From Geodermatophilus sp. TF02-6 (GTDB lineage: Bacteria; Actinomycetota; Actinomycetes; Mycobacteriales; Geodermatophilaceae), in NCBI RefSeq assembly GCF_003319115.1, contig NZ_QOHF01000022.1, positions 1 to 64,000 of the forward strand: 64,000 nucleotides of DNA. Direction: 5' to 3'. Positions 35,938 to 44,593 of this stretch are shown here, piece by piece. The notes below the pieces were generated by a model that worked only from the letters and a program-made list of their open reading frames with translations, ran no database searches and had not been told where the DNA came from. A program made the translations under genes and the position numbers. Every line of letters begins with the position of its first letter. Position 1 is the stretch's first letter.

Positions 35938-36209
35938 GGAGCAGCGTGGTCGCTCAGCCGGTCGCCACGTTCGGCATGGGCGGTGTCGATGGCGTCCAGC
36001 ACCGCCTCGCGCTCGCCGGCTGGTACCGCCGGGCGACCCTCGAGGCGCTCAGCCATCCGGACCAGGGCCTCCCTGCGGCGCAGGTGGGCAGCTCGTGCGT
36101 GAACGGCGTCCCGGAGGAGAGCCTGCAGGGAGACGCCCTGTGCGGCAGCCGCCGACCGGATCAGCTCGAGGTCGTCCGGGTCGACGTCCCGGATCAGCAC
36201 GTTGGGCAC
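35934..36209 (-). CDS. FitA/VapB-like ribbon-helix-helix antitoxin
   Basis: 91 residues: VPNVLIRDVDPDDLELIRSA followed by AAAQGVSLQALLRDAVHARA is the RHH fold of FitA-type antitoxins; the C-terminal part neutralises the toxin. GTG at 36209 lies 5 nt after a TATCAT box. Direct repeats TGCTATCA (on the coding strand) cover the promoter, giving the expected autoregulated operon. Confidence 0.88.
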   Translation of the reverse strand: MPNVLIRDVDPDDLELIRSAAAAQGVSLQALLRDAVHARAAHLRRREALVRMAERLEGRPAVPAGEREAVLDAIDTAHAERGDRLSDHAAP

Positions 36210-36214
36210 GCGTC

Positions 36215-36235
36215 ATGATAGCACTTCTGATAGCA
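36215..36235 (-). promoter_or_regulatory. promoter/operator of the vapBC module
   Basis: TGATAGCA occurs at 36216-36223 and 36228-36235 on the forward strand (TGCTATCA on the coding strand), a 12-bp period suited to two RHH dimers. The reverse-strand TATCAT (36220-36215) is a -10 match within it, 5 nt before the GTG. Confidence 0.6.
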
Positions 36236-36332
36236 GGCTCTGCCGGCGCTCGGACGGTCGCCGCCGCGAGGGGCCCGGCATAGGGTGCCAGCACCCCGCT
36301 CACGGGGCCGCCGATCCGGGAAGGGGTGCTGC

Positions 36333-37289
36333 ATGACCGACGGTACGAGCACCACGGGCAGCCGGAGGACCGCCGGCGCTGCCTCCGGCAGGACGCGGGC
36401 GGCCGCCGCGGCGGCCACCGAGGACCGGGCGCGGACCGTCCGGCCCGAGCAGGTGGTGGTCGACGAGCCGCCGCCGGAGCCGGACTACCCGCGCTACCGG
36501 GTCGAGCCCGGCACCGGCGTCCGGCTGGCCGAGGTCGACCCCGACGAGTCCGAGCACTACCAGAAGAAGAAGCAGGTCGTCCCGGAGCTGGAGAAGCAGC
36601 GCAAGCGCATCGCGGACCTGCAGGCCCGTCTCTACGGAGAGAACCGCCGGAGCATGCTGCTCGTGCTGCAGGCGATGGACACCGGCGGCAAGGACGGCAC
36701 CATCAAGCACGTCTTCCAGGGCGTGAACCCGCAGGGCTGCCAGGTCTGGTCGTTCAAGGCGCCCAGCGCCGAGGAGTCCGGCCACGACTTCCTGTGGCGC
36801 TACCACCAGCGGGTCCCGCCGCGGGGCATGATCCACATCTTCAACCGCTCGCACTACGAGGACGTGCTCGTGGTGCGGGTCAAGGGGCTGGTGCCGGAGG
36901 AGGTCTGGCGACCCCGCTACGAGGTCATCAACCAGTTCGAGCACGCCCTCGCCCTCAGCGGCGTGACCGTGCTCAAGTTCTACCTGCACATCTCCAAGGA
37001 GGAGCAGAAGCGCCGCCTGGAGAGCCGCCTGGCCGACCCGGACAAGCGGTGGAAGTTCTCCGCCAACGACCTGCGCGAACGCCGGTCCTGGGACGACTAC
37101 ATGGCCGCGTTCGAGGAGGCGATCACCAACACCTCGACCGACGTCGCACCGTGGTACGTCGTCCCGGCCGACAACAAGTGGTACCGCAACCTGGTGATCG
37201 CGCGGACCATCGCCGACACGCTGGAGGCGATGGACCCGCAGTTCCCCGCCCCCGAGGCCGGCCTCGACCAGGTGGTCGTCGAGGACTGA
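36333..37289 (+). CDS. ppk2: polyphosphate kinase 2 family protein
   Basis: 318 residues. After a 45-residue Ala/Thr/Arg-rich N-terminus, the PPK2 core shows the Walker A-like LQAMDTGGKDGTIKHVF, GVNPQGCQVWSFKAPSAEES, the Walker B region HIFNRSHYEDVLVVRV and the lid Arg cluster SKEEQKRRLESRL. Transfers phosphate between polyphosphate and nucleoside di/mono-phosphates; subclass not decided. GGGAAGGGG precedes the ATG; a TAGGGT box at 36281 suggests a leader of about 40 nt. Confidence 0.9.
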   Translation: MTDGTSTTGSRRTAGAASGRTRAAAAAATEDRARTVRPEQVVVDEPPPEPDYPRYRVEPGTGVRLAEVDPDESEHYQKKKQVVPELEKQRKRIADLQARLYGENRRSMLLVLQAMDTGGKDGTIKHVFQGVNPQGCQVWSFKAPSAEESGHDFLWRYHQRVPPRGMIHIFNRSHYEDVLVVRVKGLVPEEVWRPRYEVINQFEHALALSGVTVLKFYLHISKEEQKRRLESRLADPDKRWKFSANDLRERRSWDDYMAAFEEAITNTSTDVAPWYVVPADNKWYRNLVIARTIADTLEAMDPQFPAPEAGLDQVVVED

Positions 37290-37395
37290 GCCCCCGCGGG
37301 TCAGCCGCTACCGGCCTCGCGGAGCACGCACGCCCGCTCGTCGACGGCGTCCGGAGCTCGGGGCAGGTGATCGCGGGCTACGTGCGGTGACCTCG

Positions 37396-37441
37396 GGACG
37401 CTCGTGCTCTGCCCACCACCGTGGGCAGAGCACGAGCGTCC
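37396..37441. repeat. perfect 21-bp inverted repeat, copy B1 (terminator-like)
   Basis: Arms 37396-37416 and 37421-37441 are perfectly complementary with a CACC loop. The core GCTCGTGCTCTGCCCAC recurs at 52270. It lies between convergent ppk2 and an enoyl-CoA hydratase gene, a natural terminator position. The rest of the 159-base gap shows no gene. Confidence 0.9.
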
Positions 37442-37448
37442 GCGGACC

Positions 37449-38228
37449 TCAGTCGGCCGCGGGCACCCAGCGGGCGGGGCGCTTCTCGCGGAACGCGGCG
37501 ATGCCCTCCTGCCCCTCGTCGGAGGCGAAGAAGCGGGCGGAGAGGTCGAGCAGGTCGTCGAACGAGCCGCGCAGGCCGCCGGCGCGCAGCAGCCGCTTGG
37601 TCTCGGCCAGCGCCGCGGGCGCACCGGCCGCGAGCGCGCCGACCTGGGCGGCGACGGCGGCGTCCACCTCGTCGTCGGACACGCAGCGGTCGACCAGCCC
37701 ACCGGCCGCCGCGGCGGCCGCGTCGAACACCTCGCCGGTGAGCATCAGCCGGTGCGCCGCGTGCGGCAGCATCCGCGGCAGGACGACGGCGGAGATCACC
37801 GCCGGCACGATGCCCAGGCGCACCTCGGAGAAGGCGAACGTCGCCGACGTCCCGGCGACGACCACGTCGCAGGCCGCCGCCAGCCCCACTCCGCCGGCCC
37901 GCGCCGGCCCGCGGACGACGGCGACGATGGGCTTGGGCGAGCGCCAGACGGTCTCCAGGATCGCGGGGAACTCGCGCACCCCCTGGTCCCCGGCCGCACC
38001 CCCGGCCGCCTCGGACAGGTCCATGCCCGCGCAGAAGACCCGCCCGGTGTGGTCGAGCACGACCACCCGCACCGCGTCGTCGGCCAGCGCGTGGGCGAGC
38101 GCGGCCCGCAGCTGCGCGCGCATCACCCGGGACAGCGCGTTGCGGTTGGCGGGGGAGTCCAGCGTGAGGGTGGCGACCCCGCGGGAGACCGAGACCTGCA
38201 GCACCTGGTCGGACGTCACGCCCCGCAT
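37449..38228 (-). CDS. enoyl-CoA hydratase/isomerase family protein
   Basis: 259 residues, crotonase fold: ATLTLDSPANRNALSRVMRA, oxyanion-hole FCAGMDLSE and VRGPARAGGVGLAAACDVVV, FSEVRLGIVPAVISAVVLP. One of the usual catalytic Glu positions is replaced in the ARAGGVGLAAA segment, so it may be an isomerase or an unusual hydratase. ATG at 38228 chosen; GTG at 38219 is also possible. Divergent from hemW with only 39 bases between starts. Confidence 0.85.
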   Translation of the reverse strand: MRGVTSDQVLQVSVSRGVATLTLDSPANRNALSRVMRAQLRAALAHALADDAVRVVVLDHTGRVFCAGMDLSEAAGGAAGDQGVREFPAILETVWRSPKPIVAVVRGPARAGGVGLAAACDVVVAGTSATFAFSEVRLGIVPAVISAVVLPRMLPHAAHRLMLTGEVFDAAAAAAGGLVDRCVSDDEVDAAVAAQVGALAAGAPAALAETKRLLRAGGLRGSFDDLLDLSARFFASDEGQEGIAAFREKRPARWVPAAD

Positions 38229-38267
38229 CCTGCCGGGGGCGGGACGGGGAGAGCACACTGGGAGCGG

Positions 38268-39488
38268 ATGACCACCGCCCTGCCGCTGCTGGAGACCCCG
38301 GGCCGGTCCCTGGAGCTGCCCGACCGCGCCCGCGAGGGCCTGGCCACCACGCCGTTCGGGCTCTACGTGCACGTGCCCTTCTGCGCGACCCGCTGCGGCT
38401 ACTGCGACTTCAACACCTACACCGCCGACGAGCTGGGCCCCGGCGCCAGCCGCGCCGAGTACGCCGGCACCGCGATCGCCGAGCTGCACCGGGCCGCCGC
38501 GACCCTCGGCCCCGACCTGCCGACGGTCGCCACCGTCTTCGTCGGCGGCGGCACCCCGACGCTGCTGCCCGCCGAGGACCTCGCCGCCGTGCTGGCGACC
38601 ATCCGCGACCTGTTCCCGGTCGCCGCCGACGTCGAGGTCACCACCGAGGCCAACCCGGAGACCGTGACGCCGGCCGTCCTGGCCCGGCTGCGGGAGGCCG
38701 GCTTCACCCGGATCAGCCTGGGCATGCAGTCCGCGGCCGAGCACGTGCTCGCCGTCCTCGACCGCCGGCACACCCCCGGCCGCGCCGTCGAGGCGGCGCG
38801 GGAGGCGCACGGGGCCGGCTTCGCGCACGTCAACCTCGACCTGATCTACGGGACGCCGGGGGAGACCGACGCCGACTGGGCCGCCTCCCTCGGCGCCGTC
38901 CTCGACGCCCCCGTCGACCACGTGAGCGCCTACGCCCTCATCGTCGAGGAGGGCACCCGGCTGGCCCGCCGGATACACCGCGGCGAGCTGCCGATGCCCG
39001 ACGACGACGTCCTCGCCGACCGCTACGAGCAGGCCGACGCCACCCTCCGCGCGGCCGGCTTCGAGTGGTACGAGGTGTCGAACTGGGCGCGGGGCGAGGC
39101 CGCCCGGTGCCGGCACAACGAGCTGTACTGGACCGGCGCCAACTGGTGGGGCGTCGGCCCGGGCGCGCACAGCCACGTCGGCGGGCTGCGCTGGTGGAAC
39201 GTCAAGCACCCGGCCGCCCACGCCGGCCGGCTGCTGCGTGGGGAGAGCCCGGCGCAGGACGCCGAGCTCCTCGACGACGCCGACCGCGCGCTGGAGACGG
39301 TCATGCTCGGCCTGCGGCTGCGCGAGGGGCTGCCGCTGACGGCGCTGTCGGCCGCCGGCCGGGCCCGCGCCGCGGAGGCCGTGGTCCGCGGGCTGCTCGA
39401 GCCGGGCGCCCACGCGGCCGGCCGGGCCGTGCTCACCGACCGCGGGCGGCTGCTGGCCGACGCCGTCGTCCGGGAGCTGACCGGGTGA
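38268..39488 (+). CDS. hemW: radical SAM heme chaperone HemW
   Basis: 406 residues. Radical SAM cluster motif HVPFCATRCGYCDFNTY (CxxxCxxC), VFVGGGTPTLLPAEDL, EANPETVTPAVL, RISLGMQSA and the HemN C-terminal domain with YWTGANWWGVGPGAHSH. The CxYCDFNTY form and lack of the extra N-terminal Cys mark HemW rather than coproporphyrinogen dehydrogenase. Delivers heme to target enzymes. Follows lepA by 14 kb, although these genes are usually near one another. Confidence 0.9.
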   Translation: MTTALPLLETPGRSLELPDRAREGLATTPFGLYVHVPFCATRCGYCDFNTYTADELGPGASRAEYAGTAIAELHRAAATLGPDLPTVATVFVGGGTPTLLPAEDLAAVLATIRDLFPVAADVEVTTEANPETVTPAVLARLREAGFTRISLGMQSAAEHVLAVLDRRHTPGRAVEAAREAHGAGFAHVNLDLIYGTPGETDADWAASLGAVLDAPVDHVSAYALIVEEGTRLARRIHRGELPMPDDDVLADRYEQADATLRAAGFEWYEVSNWARGEAARCRHNELYWTGANWWGVGPGAHSHVGGLRWWNVKHPAAHAGRLLRGESPAQDAELLDDADRALETVMLGLRLREGLPLTALSAAGRARAAEAVVRGLLEPGAHAAGRAVLTDRGRLLADAVVRELTG

Positions 39489-39610
39489 GGACCCCCTGCC
39501 CCCCACCCCTCGCAGGCTCGGCAGCCAGGCCCCGTCCAGAGGCTCGCCGCGAGCCTGCGAGTGGTGAGGAGGACGGGGCCCTTCTGCCTGCAGGGGACCG
39601 GCGGAGCGGG
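39489..39610. repeat. dispersed palindromic element, copy A4
   Basis: Modules GGACCCCCTGCCCCCCACC, CTCGCAGGCTCGG, CCCCGTCC, CTCGCCGCGAG and GGAGGACGGGGCCCTTCTGC in series directly after the hemW stop; appears to be two overlapping copies. Confidence 0.7.
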
Positions 39611-39675
39611 TCCCCGCCCCCGCCGAGACCGTGCAGTTCCTGCCTGACGACGTCGCGGTCACCCGCGCGACCTGC

Positions 39676-40062
39676 TCACGGCCCGCGGGACCGGTGAGCG
39701 CCGTGCCGATCAGTCCGGCCCGGCGGGACGAGGCCGTCGAGGTCGAGCACGCGGACGTGGATGACGGTGCGCTGCTGCAGCGCGGCCCGCAGAGCCCGGT
39801 GCAGGCCGTCCTCGAGGTAGAGCTCGCCGTGCCACTGGACGGCGTGGGGGAACAGGTCGCCGTAGAAGGTCGAGTCGTCGGCCAGCAGGGTGTCCAGCGC
39901 CAGCTCGCGCCGGGTGGTGGTCAGGGTGTCTAGCCGGATCTGCCGCGGCGGGATCATCGCCCAGTCCCGCGTCGACAGACCGTGGTCGGGATAGGGCCGG
40001 CCGTTCCGGACCGCTTTGAAGATCAGCGCCTCGACCTCCGCCCGCACGAGCCCCGTGGGCAC
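39676..40062 (-). CDS. conserved actinobacterial protein of unknown function
   Basis: 128 residues. Recognisable conserved-looking blocks are [40 protein letters not shown] and [20 protein letters not shown], ending in a short basic tail. The D-G-x-H-R segment recalls the ParB/Srx nucleotide-binding motif, but I cannot confirm that. GTG at 40062 is preceded by GGAGGAG. Often seen near hrcA in this group as I recall. Cytoplasmic, no membrane segments. Confidence 0.7.
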   Translation of the reverse strand: MPTGLVRAEVEALIFKAVRNGRPYPDHGLSTRDWAMIPPRQIRLDTLTTTRRELALDTLLADDSTFYGDLFPHAVQWHGELYLEDGLHRALRAALQQRTVIHVRVLDLDGLVPPGRTDRHGAHRSRGP

Positions 40063-40108
40063 CGAACTCCTCCGCCGAGCCTATCGACCCCGCGCCGCGC
40101 CCCGGCGG

Positions 40109-40215
40109 CCCCGTCCAGAGGCTCGCCGCGAGCGTGCGAGCGGTCGGACGGCCTCGGTTCAGGGGCCCGCCGCGAGCCTGCGAGTGGTGGGGGGAACCGA
40201 GGTCCTTCCAGGGGT
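40109..40215. repeat. dispersed palindromic element, copy A5 (two nested copies)
   Basis: A CCCCGTCC half-element is followed by a second element whose stem is CCTCGGTTC (40152-40160) pairing with GAACCGAGG (40194-40202). The stem sequence differs from other copies, but pairing is kept, which is compensatory change. Sits just upstream of the hrcA promoter. Confidence 0.7.
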
Positions 40216-40223
40216 CCGTCAAG

Positions 40224-40229
40224 TATGCT
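40224..40229 (+). promoter_or_regulatory. -10 box of the hrcA-dnaJ-rsmE operon
   Basis: TATGCT four bases before the CIRCE element, so transcription would start within CIRCE. Confidence 0.55.
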
Positions 40230-40232
40230 GAT

Positions 40233-40259
40233 CTGGCACTCCGTCCGTGCGAGTGCCAG
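40233..40259. promoter_or_regulatory. CIRCE element (HrcA operator)
   Basis: CTGGCACTC-N9-GAGTGCCAG, a perfect 9-bp inverted repeat with 9-nt spacer matching the CIRCE consensus TTAGCACTC-N9-GAGTGCTAA. Binding of HrcA here would repress hrcA-dnaJ until heat stress. Confidence 0.92.
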
Positions 40260-40341
40260 CGTCGGCGGGCGCCGGCCCCGGGCGCCGCGGCCTCCCGCGG
40301 GGGGTCGCACGACGCGTCGACCGGTACGGGGAGGTGTCACC

Positions 40342-41364
40342 GTGGCGCACGACGACCGCCGCCTGCAGGTCCTGCGGGCGATCGTGCAGGACTACGTCTC
40401 GACCAACGACCCGGTGGGCAGCAAGGCCCTCGCCGAGCGGCACGACCTCGGCGTCTCGCCGGCCACGATCCGCAACGACATGGCCGTGCTCGAGGAGCTG
40501 GGCTACATCACCCAGCCGCACACCAGCGCCGGGCGGGTGCCCACCGACAAGGGCTACCGGCTCTTCGTCGACCGGCTGTCGGCGATCAAGCCGCTCTCGG
40601 TCGCCGAGCGCCGGGCGATCGAGCGCTTCCTCGACGGCGCCCTCGACCTGCACGACGTCCTCAACCGCACGGTGCGGCTGCTCGCCCAGCTCACCCATCA
40701 GGTCGCCGTCGTGCAGTACCCGACGCTGTCGCGCAGCGCGGTGCGCCACCTCGAGGTCGTCCAGGTGGCCAGCTCCCGGCTGCTGCTGGTGCTGATCACC
40801 GACACCGGCCGGGTCGAGCAGCGGCTGATCGACTGCCCGGTCGACGTCGACCGGGACGACGTCGCCGAGCTGCGGGCGCTGCTGAACACCGCGTTCGGCG
40901 GCGCGCAGCTGGCCGACGCCGCCAGCAAGGTGCCCGACCTGCTGGACACCGCGCCGCCGCACCTGCGGTCCCTGGTCGCCGCGGTCGGCGCGGCCCTGGT
41001 CGAGACGCTGGTCGAGCCGGGAGAGGACCGCCTGGTCGTCGGCGGGACGGCGAACCTGGCGCGGGAGGCGATGCAGTTCCCCGGCAGCCTGCGCCCGCTG
41101 CTGGAGGCGCTGGAAGAACAGGTCGTCGTCCTGCGGTTGATCAGCGAGGTGGACACCGGCGGTGCCGTGCTCGTGCGCATCGGCGAGGAGAACGCGCACG
41201 AGGCGCTCTCCGGGGCGTCGGTGGTCTCCGTGGGCTACGGCTCCGGTGAGCGCGCGCTCGGGGGGCTCGGCATCGTGGGCCCCACCCGCATGGACTACCC
41301 GACGAACATGGCCGCGGTGCGCGCCGTGGCCCGCTACGTCGGCCAGATCCTGGCCGAGAGCTGA
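40342..41364 (+). CDS. hrcA: heat-inducible transcription repressor HrcA
   Basis: 340 residues. N-terminal winged helix ([55 protein letters not shown]) and a GAF-like dimerisation domain (about 100-330). GTG at 40342 is chosen with GGGGAGG at 40329-40335. It represses through CIRCE, which is present 80 bases upstream. First gene of the hrcA-dnaJ-rsmE operon. Confidence 0.95.
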   Translation: MAHDDRRLQVLRAIVQDYVSTNDPVGSKALAERHDLGVSPATIRNDMAVLEELGYITQPHTSAGRVPTDKGYRLFVDRLSAIKPLSVAERRAIERFLDGALDLHDVLNRTVRLLAQLTHQVAVVQYPTLSRSAVRHLEVVQVASSRLLLVLITDTGRVEQRLIDCPVDVDRDDVAELRALLNTAFGGAQLADAASKVPDLLDTAPPHLRSLVAAVGAALVETLVEPGEDRLVVGGTANLAREAMQFPGSLRPLLEALEEQVVVLRLISEVDTGGAVLVRIGEENAHEALSGASVVSVGYGSGERALGGLGIVGPTRMDYPTNMAAVRAVARYVGQILAES

Positions 41365-41380
41365 GGGCTGAGACATCTCG

Positions 41381-42508
41381 ATGGCAACCGACTACTACGG
41401 CGTGCTGGGCCTGACCCGCGGGGCCAGCGACTCCGACATCAAGAAGGCCTACCGGCGGCTGGCCCGGGACCTGCACCCCGACGTCAACCCCGACCCGGAG
41501 GCCAAGGAGCGCTTCCAGGAGGTCAGCCGCGCCTACCAGGCGCTGACCGACCCGGACAAACGCCGCATCGTCGACCTCGGCGGCGACCCGTTCGACACCG
41601 CCGCCGGCGCCGGGGCGGGCAGTCCGTTCGGCGGAACCGGCTTCGGCGGGCTCGGCGACATCATGGACGCCTTCTTCGGCGGCGGGGCGACCACCCGGGG
41701 CCCGCGCAGCCGCGTCCGCCCCGGCGGGGACGCGCTCATCCGCATCGACCTCGACCTCGACGAGACGGTGTTCGGCGCCACCAAGGACATCACCGTCGAC
41801 ACCGCCGTCCTCTGCGACGTGTGCGTCGGCGGCGGCGCCGCGCCCGGTACGCACGCGACCACCTGCACCACCTGCTCGGGTCGCGGCGAGGTGCAGAGCG
41901 TGCAGCGCTCGTTCCTCGGCCAGGTCGTCTCCACCCGCACCTGCCCCACCTGTGGCGGCACCGGCGAGGTGATCCCCGAGCCGTGCCCGAAGTGCGGCGG
42001 CGACGGGCGGGTCCGGGCCCGGCGCACCATCCCGGTCAAGGTGCCCGCCGGGGTCGAGGACGGCATGCGGATCCGGCTCACCGGCCACGGCGAGGTCGGT
42101 CCCGGGGGCGGACCGGCCGGCGACCTGTACGTGGAGATCGCCGAGCGGCCGCACCCGGTCTTCACCCGCGACGGGGAGGACCTGCACTGCCGGGTCTCCC
42201 TGCCGATGACCGCCGCCGCGCTCGGCACCACCCTCACCCTGGAGACCCTCGACGGCCAGGAGGAGGAGGTCGACGTCCGGCCCGGGACGCAGTCGGGCAG
42301 CGTGCTCACCCTGCGGGCCAAGGGCGCGCCGCGGCTGCGGGCCACCGGGCGCGGCAACCTGCTGGTGCACGTGGAGGTGGAGACGCCGACCCGGCTGGAC
42401 GCCGAGCAGGAGAAGCTGCTGCGCGAGCTGGCGGCGCTGCGCGGAGAGGACCGCCCGGGCTCCTCCTCCGAGGGGCAGGGCGGGCTCTTCTCCCGGTTGT
42501 TCAAGTGA
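41381..42508 (+). CDS. dnaJ: chaperone DnaJ (DnaJ2 type)
   Basis: 375 residues. J domain with HPD in [10 protein letters not shown], short Gly-rich region, zinc-binding repeats [24 protein letters not shown] and CPKCGGDG (the first lacks the usual GxG spacing), then substrate-binding C-terminal domains. Stimulates DnaK ATPase. Position after hrcA marks it as the HrcA-regulated paralogue rather than the dnaK-operon copy. Confidence 0.95.
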   Translation: MATDYYGVLGLTRGASDSDIKKAYRRLARDLHPDVNPDPEAKERFQEVSRAYQALTDPDKRRIVDLGGDPFDTAAGAGAGSPFGGTGFGGLGDIMDAFFGGGATTRGPRSRVRPGGDALIRIDLDLDETVFGATKDITVDTAVLCDVCVGGGAAPGTHATTCTTCSGRGEVQSVQRSFLGQVVSTRTCPTCGGTGEVIPEPCPKCGGDGRVRARRTIPVKVPAGVEDGMRIRLTGHGEVGPGGGPAGDLYVEIAERPHPVFTRDGEDLHCRVSLPMTAAALGTTLTLETLDGQEEEVDVRPGTQSGSVLTLRAKGAPRLRATGRGNLLVHVEVETPTRLDAEQEKLLRELAALRGEDRPGSSSEGQGGLFSRLFK

Positions 42509-42521
42509 GCTGGTCGTCGCG

Positions 42522-43289
42522 GTGAGCACCGTCCCGACCGACGCCCGGGTGCCCGAGCTCTACGGGGCGCCGCTGTTCCTCCTCGACGAGCTCCCCGACA
42601 CCGCGCAGCTGCTGGTCGCCGGCGCCGAGGGCCGGCACGCCGTCGACGTGCTGCGGCTGGCCGCGGGCGAGCGGGTGCGGGTCGGGGACGGCCGCGGCAC
42701 CGTGGCCGAGGGCGAGGTGGCCACGGCCGGCCCCGAGGGGCTGCGGGTGCGGGTCTCCGCCCGGTACGAGGTGCCGCCGCCGGCGCTGGAGCTGGTGCTG
42801 GTGCAGGCGCTGCCCAAGGGCGAGCGCGGGCCGCTGGCGGTGGAGCTGGCCACCGAGCTCGGCGTCGACCGCATCGTGCCCTGGGCGGCGTCCCGCTGCG
42901 TGACCCGCTGGCGGGAGGACCGCGTCGCCAAGGGGCTGGCCAGGTGGCGGGCCGCGGCCCGGGCGGCCAGCAAGCAGTCCCGCCGTCCCCGCGTGCCCGA
43001 GGTCACCGACGTGATGACCACCCGCCAGGTCTGCGGCGCCCTGGCCGACGTCGACCTGGCGCTGGTGCTGCACGAGCAGGCCCGCCACCCGCTGGCCCGG
43101 CTCGACCTGCCCGCCCAGGGCACGGTCGCCGTCGTCGTGGGCCCCGAGGGCGGGCTCACCGACGGCGAGGTGGTGGCCCTCTCCGCCGCCGGCGCCCGCC
43201 CGGTGCGCCTGGGCCCGGAGGTGCTGCGCACCTCGACCGCCGGCGCCGCCGCGCTGGCCGCCCTCTCCGCCCGCACCCGCTGGCGGTGA
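42522..43289 (+). CDS. rsmE: 16S rRNA (uracil1498-N3)-methyltransferase RsmE
   Basis: 255 residues. N-terminal PUA-like domain (GAEGRHAVDVLRLAAGERVR) and SPOUT methyltransferase domain with VVVGPEGGLTDGEVVAL and the knot segment LGPEVLRTSTAGAAALAAL. Methylates U1498 of 16S rRNA with SAM. GTG start 13 bases after dnaJ, so it is likely the third gene of the CIRCE-controlled operon. Confidence 0.94.
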   Translation: MSTVPTDARVPELYGAPLFLLDELPDTAQLLVAGAEGRHAVDVLRLAAGERVRVGDGRGTVAEGEVATAGPEGLRVRVSARYEVPPPALELVLVQALPKGERGPLAVELATELGVDRIVPWAASRCVTRWREDRVAKGLARWRAAARAASKQSRRPRVPEVTDVMTTRQVCGALADVDLALVLHEQARHPLARLDLPAQGTVAVVVGPEGGLTDGEVVALSAAGARPVRLGPEVLRTSTAGAAALAALSARTRWR

Positions 43290-43468
43290 CACTGTGACAT
43301 CGTCGTCCTACCGGACGACACCGCGGCGGCGAGCGCGACGCCGGCGCCGGCCAGGAGGGTGCGGCGGGAGAACGCGGGGAGGGGCTGGGTCCGGAGGCCA
43401 CCCGACCGGGCGGCGCGACGGGTGGCCACTACGTCCTCGAGCGGGGGGAGGGGACGGGCACGGGACAC
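43290..43468 (-). pseudogene. possible remnant of a Tat-exported protein N-terminus
   Basis: Reverse-strand translation from GTG at 43468 gives FSRRTLLAGAGVALAAAVSS, which looks like a twin-arginine signal peptide. After the hydrophobic segment the frame runs into the antisense of rsmE with no recognisable mature domain. A gene start left behind by a deletion is the simplest reading, but chance similarity in GC-rich DNA is quite possible. Confidence 0.3.
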
Positions 43469-43540
43469 CTCCGGGACGGGGGACGGGTCCGGGCCATCCT
43501 GGCCCAGGCTCGGCCCCCTCGCAGGGGCCCGCCGCCGGCC

Positions 43541-43667
43541 CTCCTGCAGGGCCCCCGGCCCCGTCCAGGGCACCGCCCTGAGCTCGCGAAGGGTGGGGAG
43601 GACGGGGTCCTTTCCGGTGAGGAGCAGGAGGGTCCTTCTCCGGTGGGGGGCGAGGGGGTCCTTCTCC
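43541..43667. repeat. dispersed palindromic element, copy A6
   Basis: CCCCGTCC and GGACGGGG arms (around 43560 and 43602) followed by three TCCTTCTCCGGTGGGG-like modules. It fills most of the 390-base gap between rsmE and the HIT gene, ending at the -10 box of the latter. Confidence 0.65.
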
Positions 43668-43673
43668 TAGGGT
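43668..43673 (+). promoter_or_regulatory. -10 box of leaderless HIT-protein transcript
   Basis: TAGGGT, 8 nt, then GTG at 43682. Confidence 0.45.
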
Positions 43674-43681
43674 CGGCTCCC

Positions 43682-44041
43682 GTGACTGACTGCCTGTTCT
43701 GCCGGATGGTGGCCGGCGAGGTGCCGGCCACCGTCGTCCACGAGACCGACCGGACGCTGGCCTTCCGCGACATCAACCCCCAGGCGCCCACGCACGTCCT
43801 CGTCGTCCCCAAGCAGCACCACCCGACGGTGGCCGCCCTGGCCGAGGCCGACCCCGACCTGCTGGCCGCCGTCGTCCGGGCCGCCGCCGCGGTGGCGGTC
43901 CAGGAGGGGCTGGCGACCGAGGACGGCGTGGAGCCTGGCTACCGCGTCGTCACCAACACCGGCCCGCAGGCGGGGCAGTCGGTGCCGCACGTGCACCTGC
44001 ACGTCCTGGGCGGCCGCGACCTGACCTGGCCGCCCGGCTGA
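43682..44041 (+). CDS. HIT-family protein
   Basis: 119 residues: DCLFCRMVAGEVPATVVHET with a CxxC-like start, FRDINPQAPTHVLVVPKQH, and the histidine triad QSVPHVHLHVLGG. HIT (HINT-type) proteins hydrolyse adenosine phosphoramidates or similar nucleotide conjugates. Full length. Leaderless start after a dispersed palindrome; convergent with the TspO gene. Confidence 0.92.
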   Translation: MTDCLFCRMVAGEVPATVVHETDRTLAFRDINPQAPTHVLVVPKQHHPTVAALAEADPDLLAAVVRAAAAVAVQEGLATEDGVEPGYRVVTNTGPQAGQSVPHVHLHVLGGRDLTWPPG

Positions 44042-44053
44042 GCGCAGGACCGC

Positions 44054-44521
44054 TCAGCGCCGGTTGCGCCGGGCGATCGTCGCGCTCAGCACGGCGGCGA
44101 ACGACGTCCACGCCGCGTAGGGCAGCAGCGCGGCACCCGACCAGCGGTCCCGCGCCCAGGACCGGCGGGCGAGGTCGGCCGTCGAGGCAGCCAGGAGCAC
44201 GGCCTCCGCGGTGGCCAGCGCCGGCCGCCGGGCACGGAAGAACAGCCAGCTCCAGCCGGCGTTGAGCACCAGGTTGGCGAGGAAGGCCCGCAAGTAGCGG
44301 TCGCTGCCCGGCCCGGGCACGGAGAGGGCGCGGCCGCCGGCGAGGGCGAGCAGCGCGTACAGCGTCGTCCAGACCGGGCCGAATACGGCTCCCGGCGGCT
44401 GCCACGCCGGCTTGTCGAGCTGTCGGTACCAGCGGCTGCCGACCGCGGTGCCGACCCCGCCGACGACGGCGGTGGCGGTCACGGCGGCCGAGGTCAGGAC
44501 GTAGGGGGAACGGTGGGTCAC
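44054..44521 (-). CDS. TspO/MBR-family membrane protein
   Basis: 155 residues with five hydrophobic helices. The family motif WYRQLDKPAWQPPGAVFGPV is followed by WTTLYALLALAGG, LANLVLNAGWSWLFFRARRP and LLPYAAWTSFAAVLSATIAR. TspO proteins bind tetrapyrroles in the membrane and are linked to oxidative-stress responses. GTG at 44521. Convergent with the HIT gene and divergent from an enoyl-CoA hydratase gene. Confidence 0.9.
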   Translation of the reverse strand: MTHRSPYVLTSAAVTATAVVGGVGTAVGSRWYRQLDKPAWQPPGAVFGPVWTTLYALLALAGGRALSVPGPGSDRYLRAFLANLVLNAGWSWLFFRARRPALATAEAVLLAASTADLARRSWARDRWSGAALLPYAAWTSFAAVLSATIARRNRR

Positions 44522-44593
44522 GAGCCCGTCCTACCCGGATCCGGCGCCGCCACCGCCTGTCCCGCGCCGGCGCCCACCTGCCAGGCTGCCGCC

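Noticed and set aside
35482-36102. Read-through of the selB TAG giving a protein extended by about 200 residues
   Set aside because: The downstream frame is the antisense of the vapBC genes and shows no protein-like features; the hairpin there is better explained as a terminator between convergent genes.
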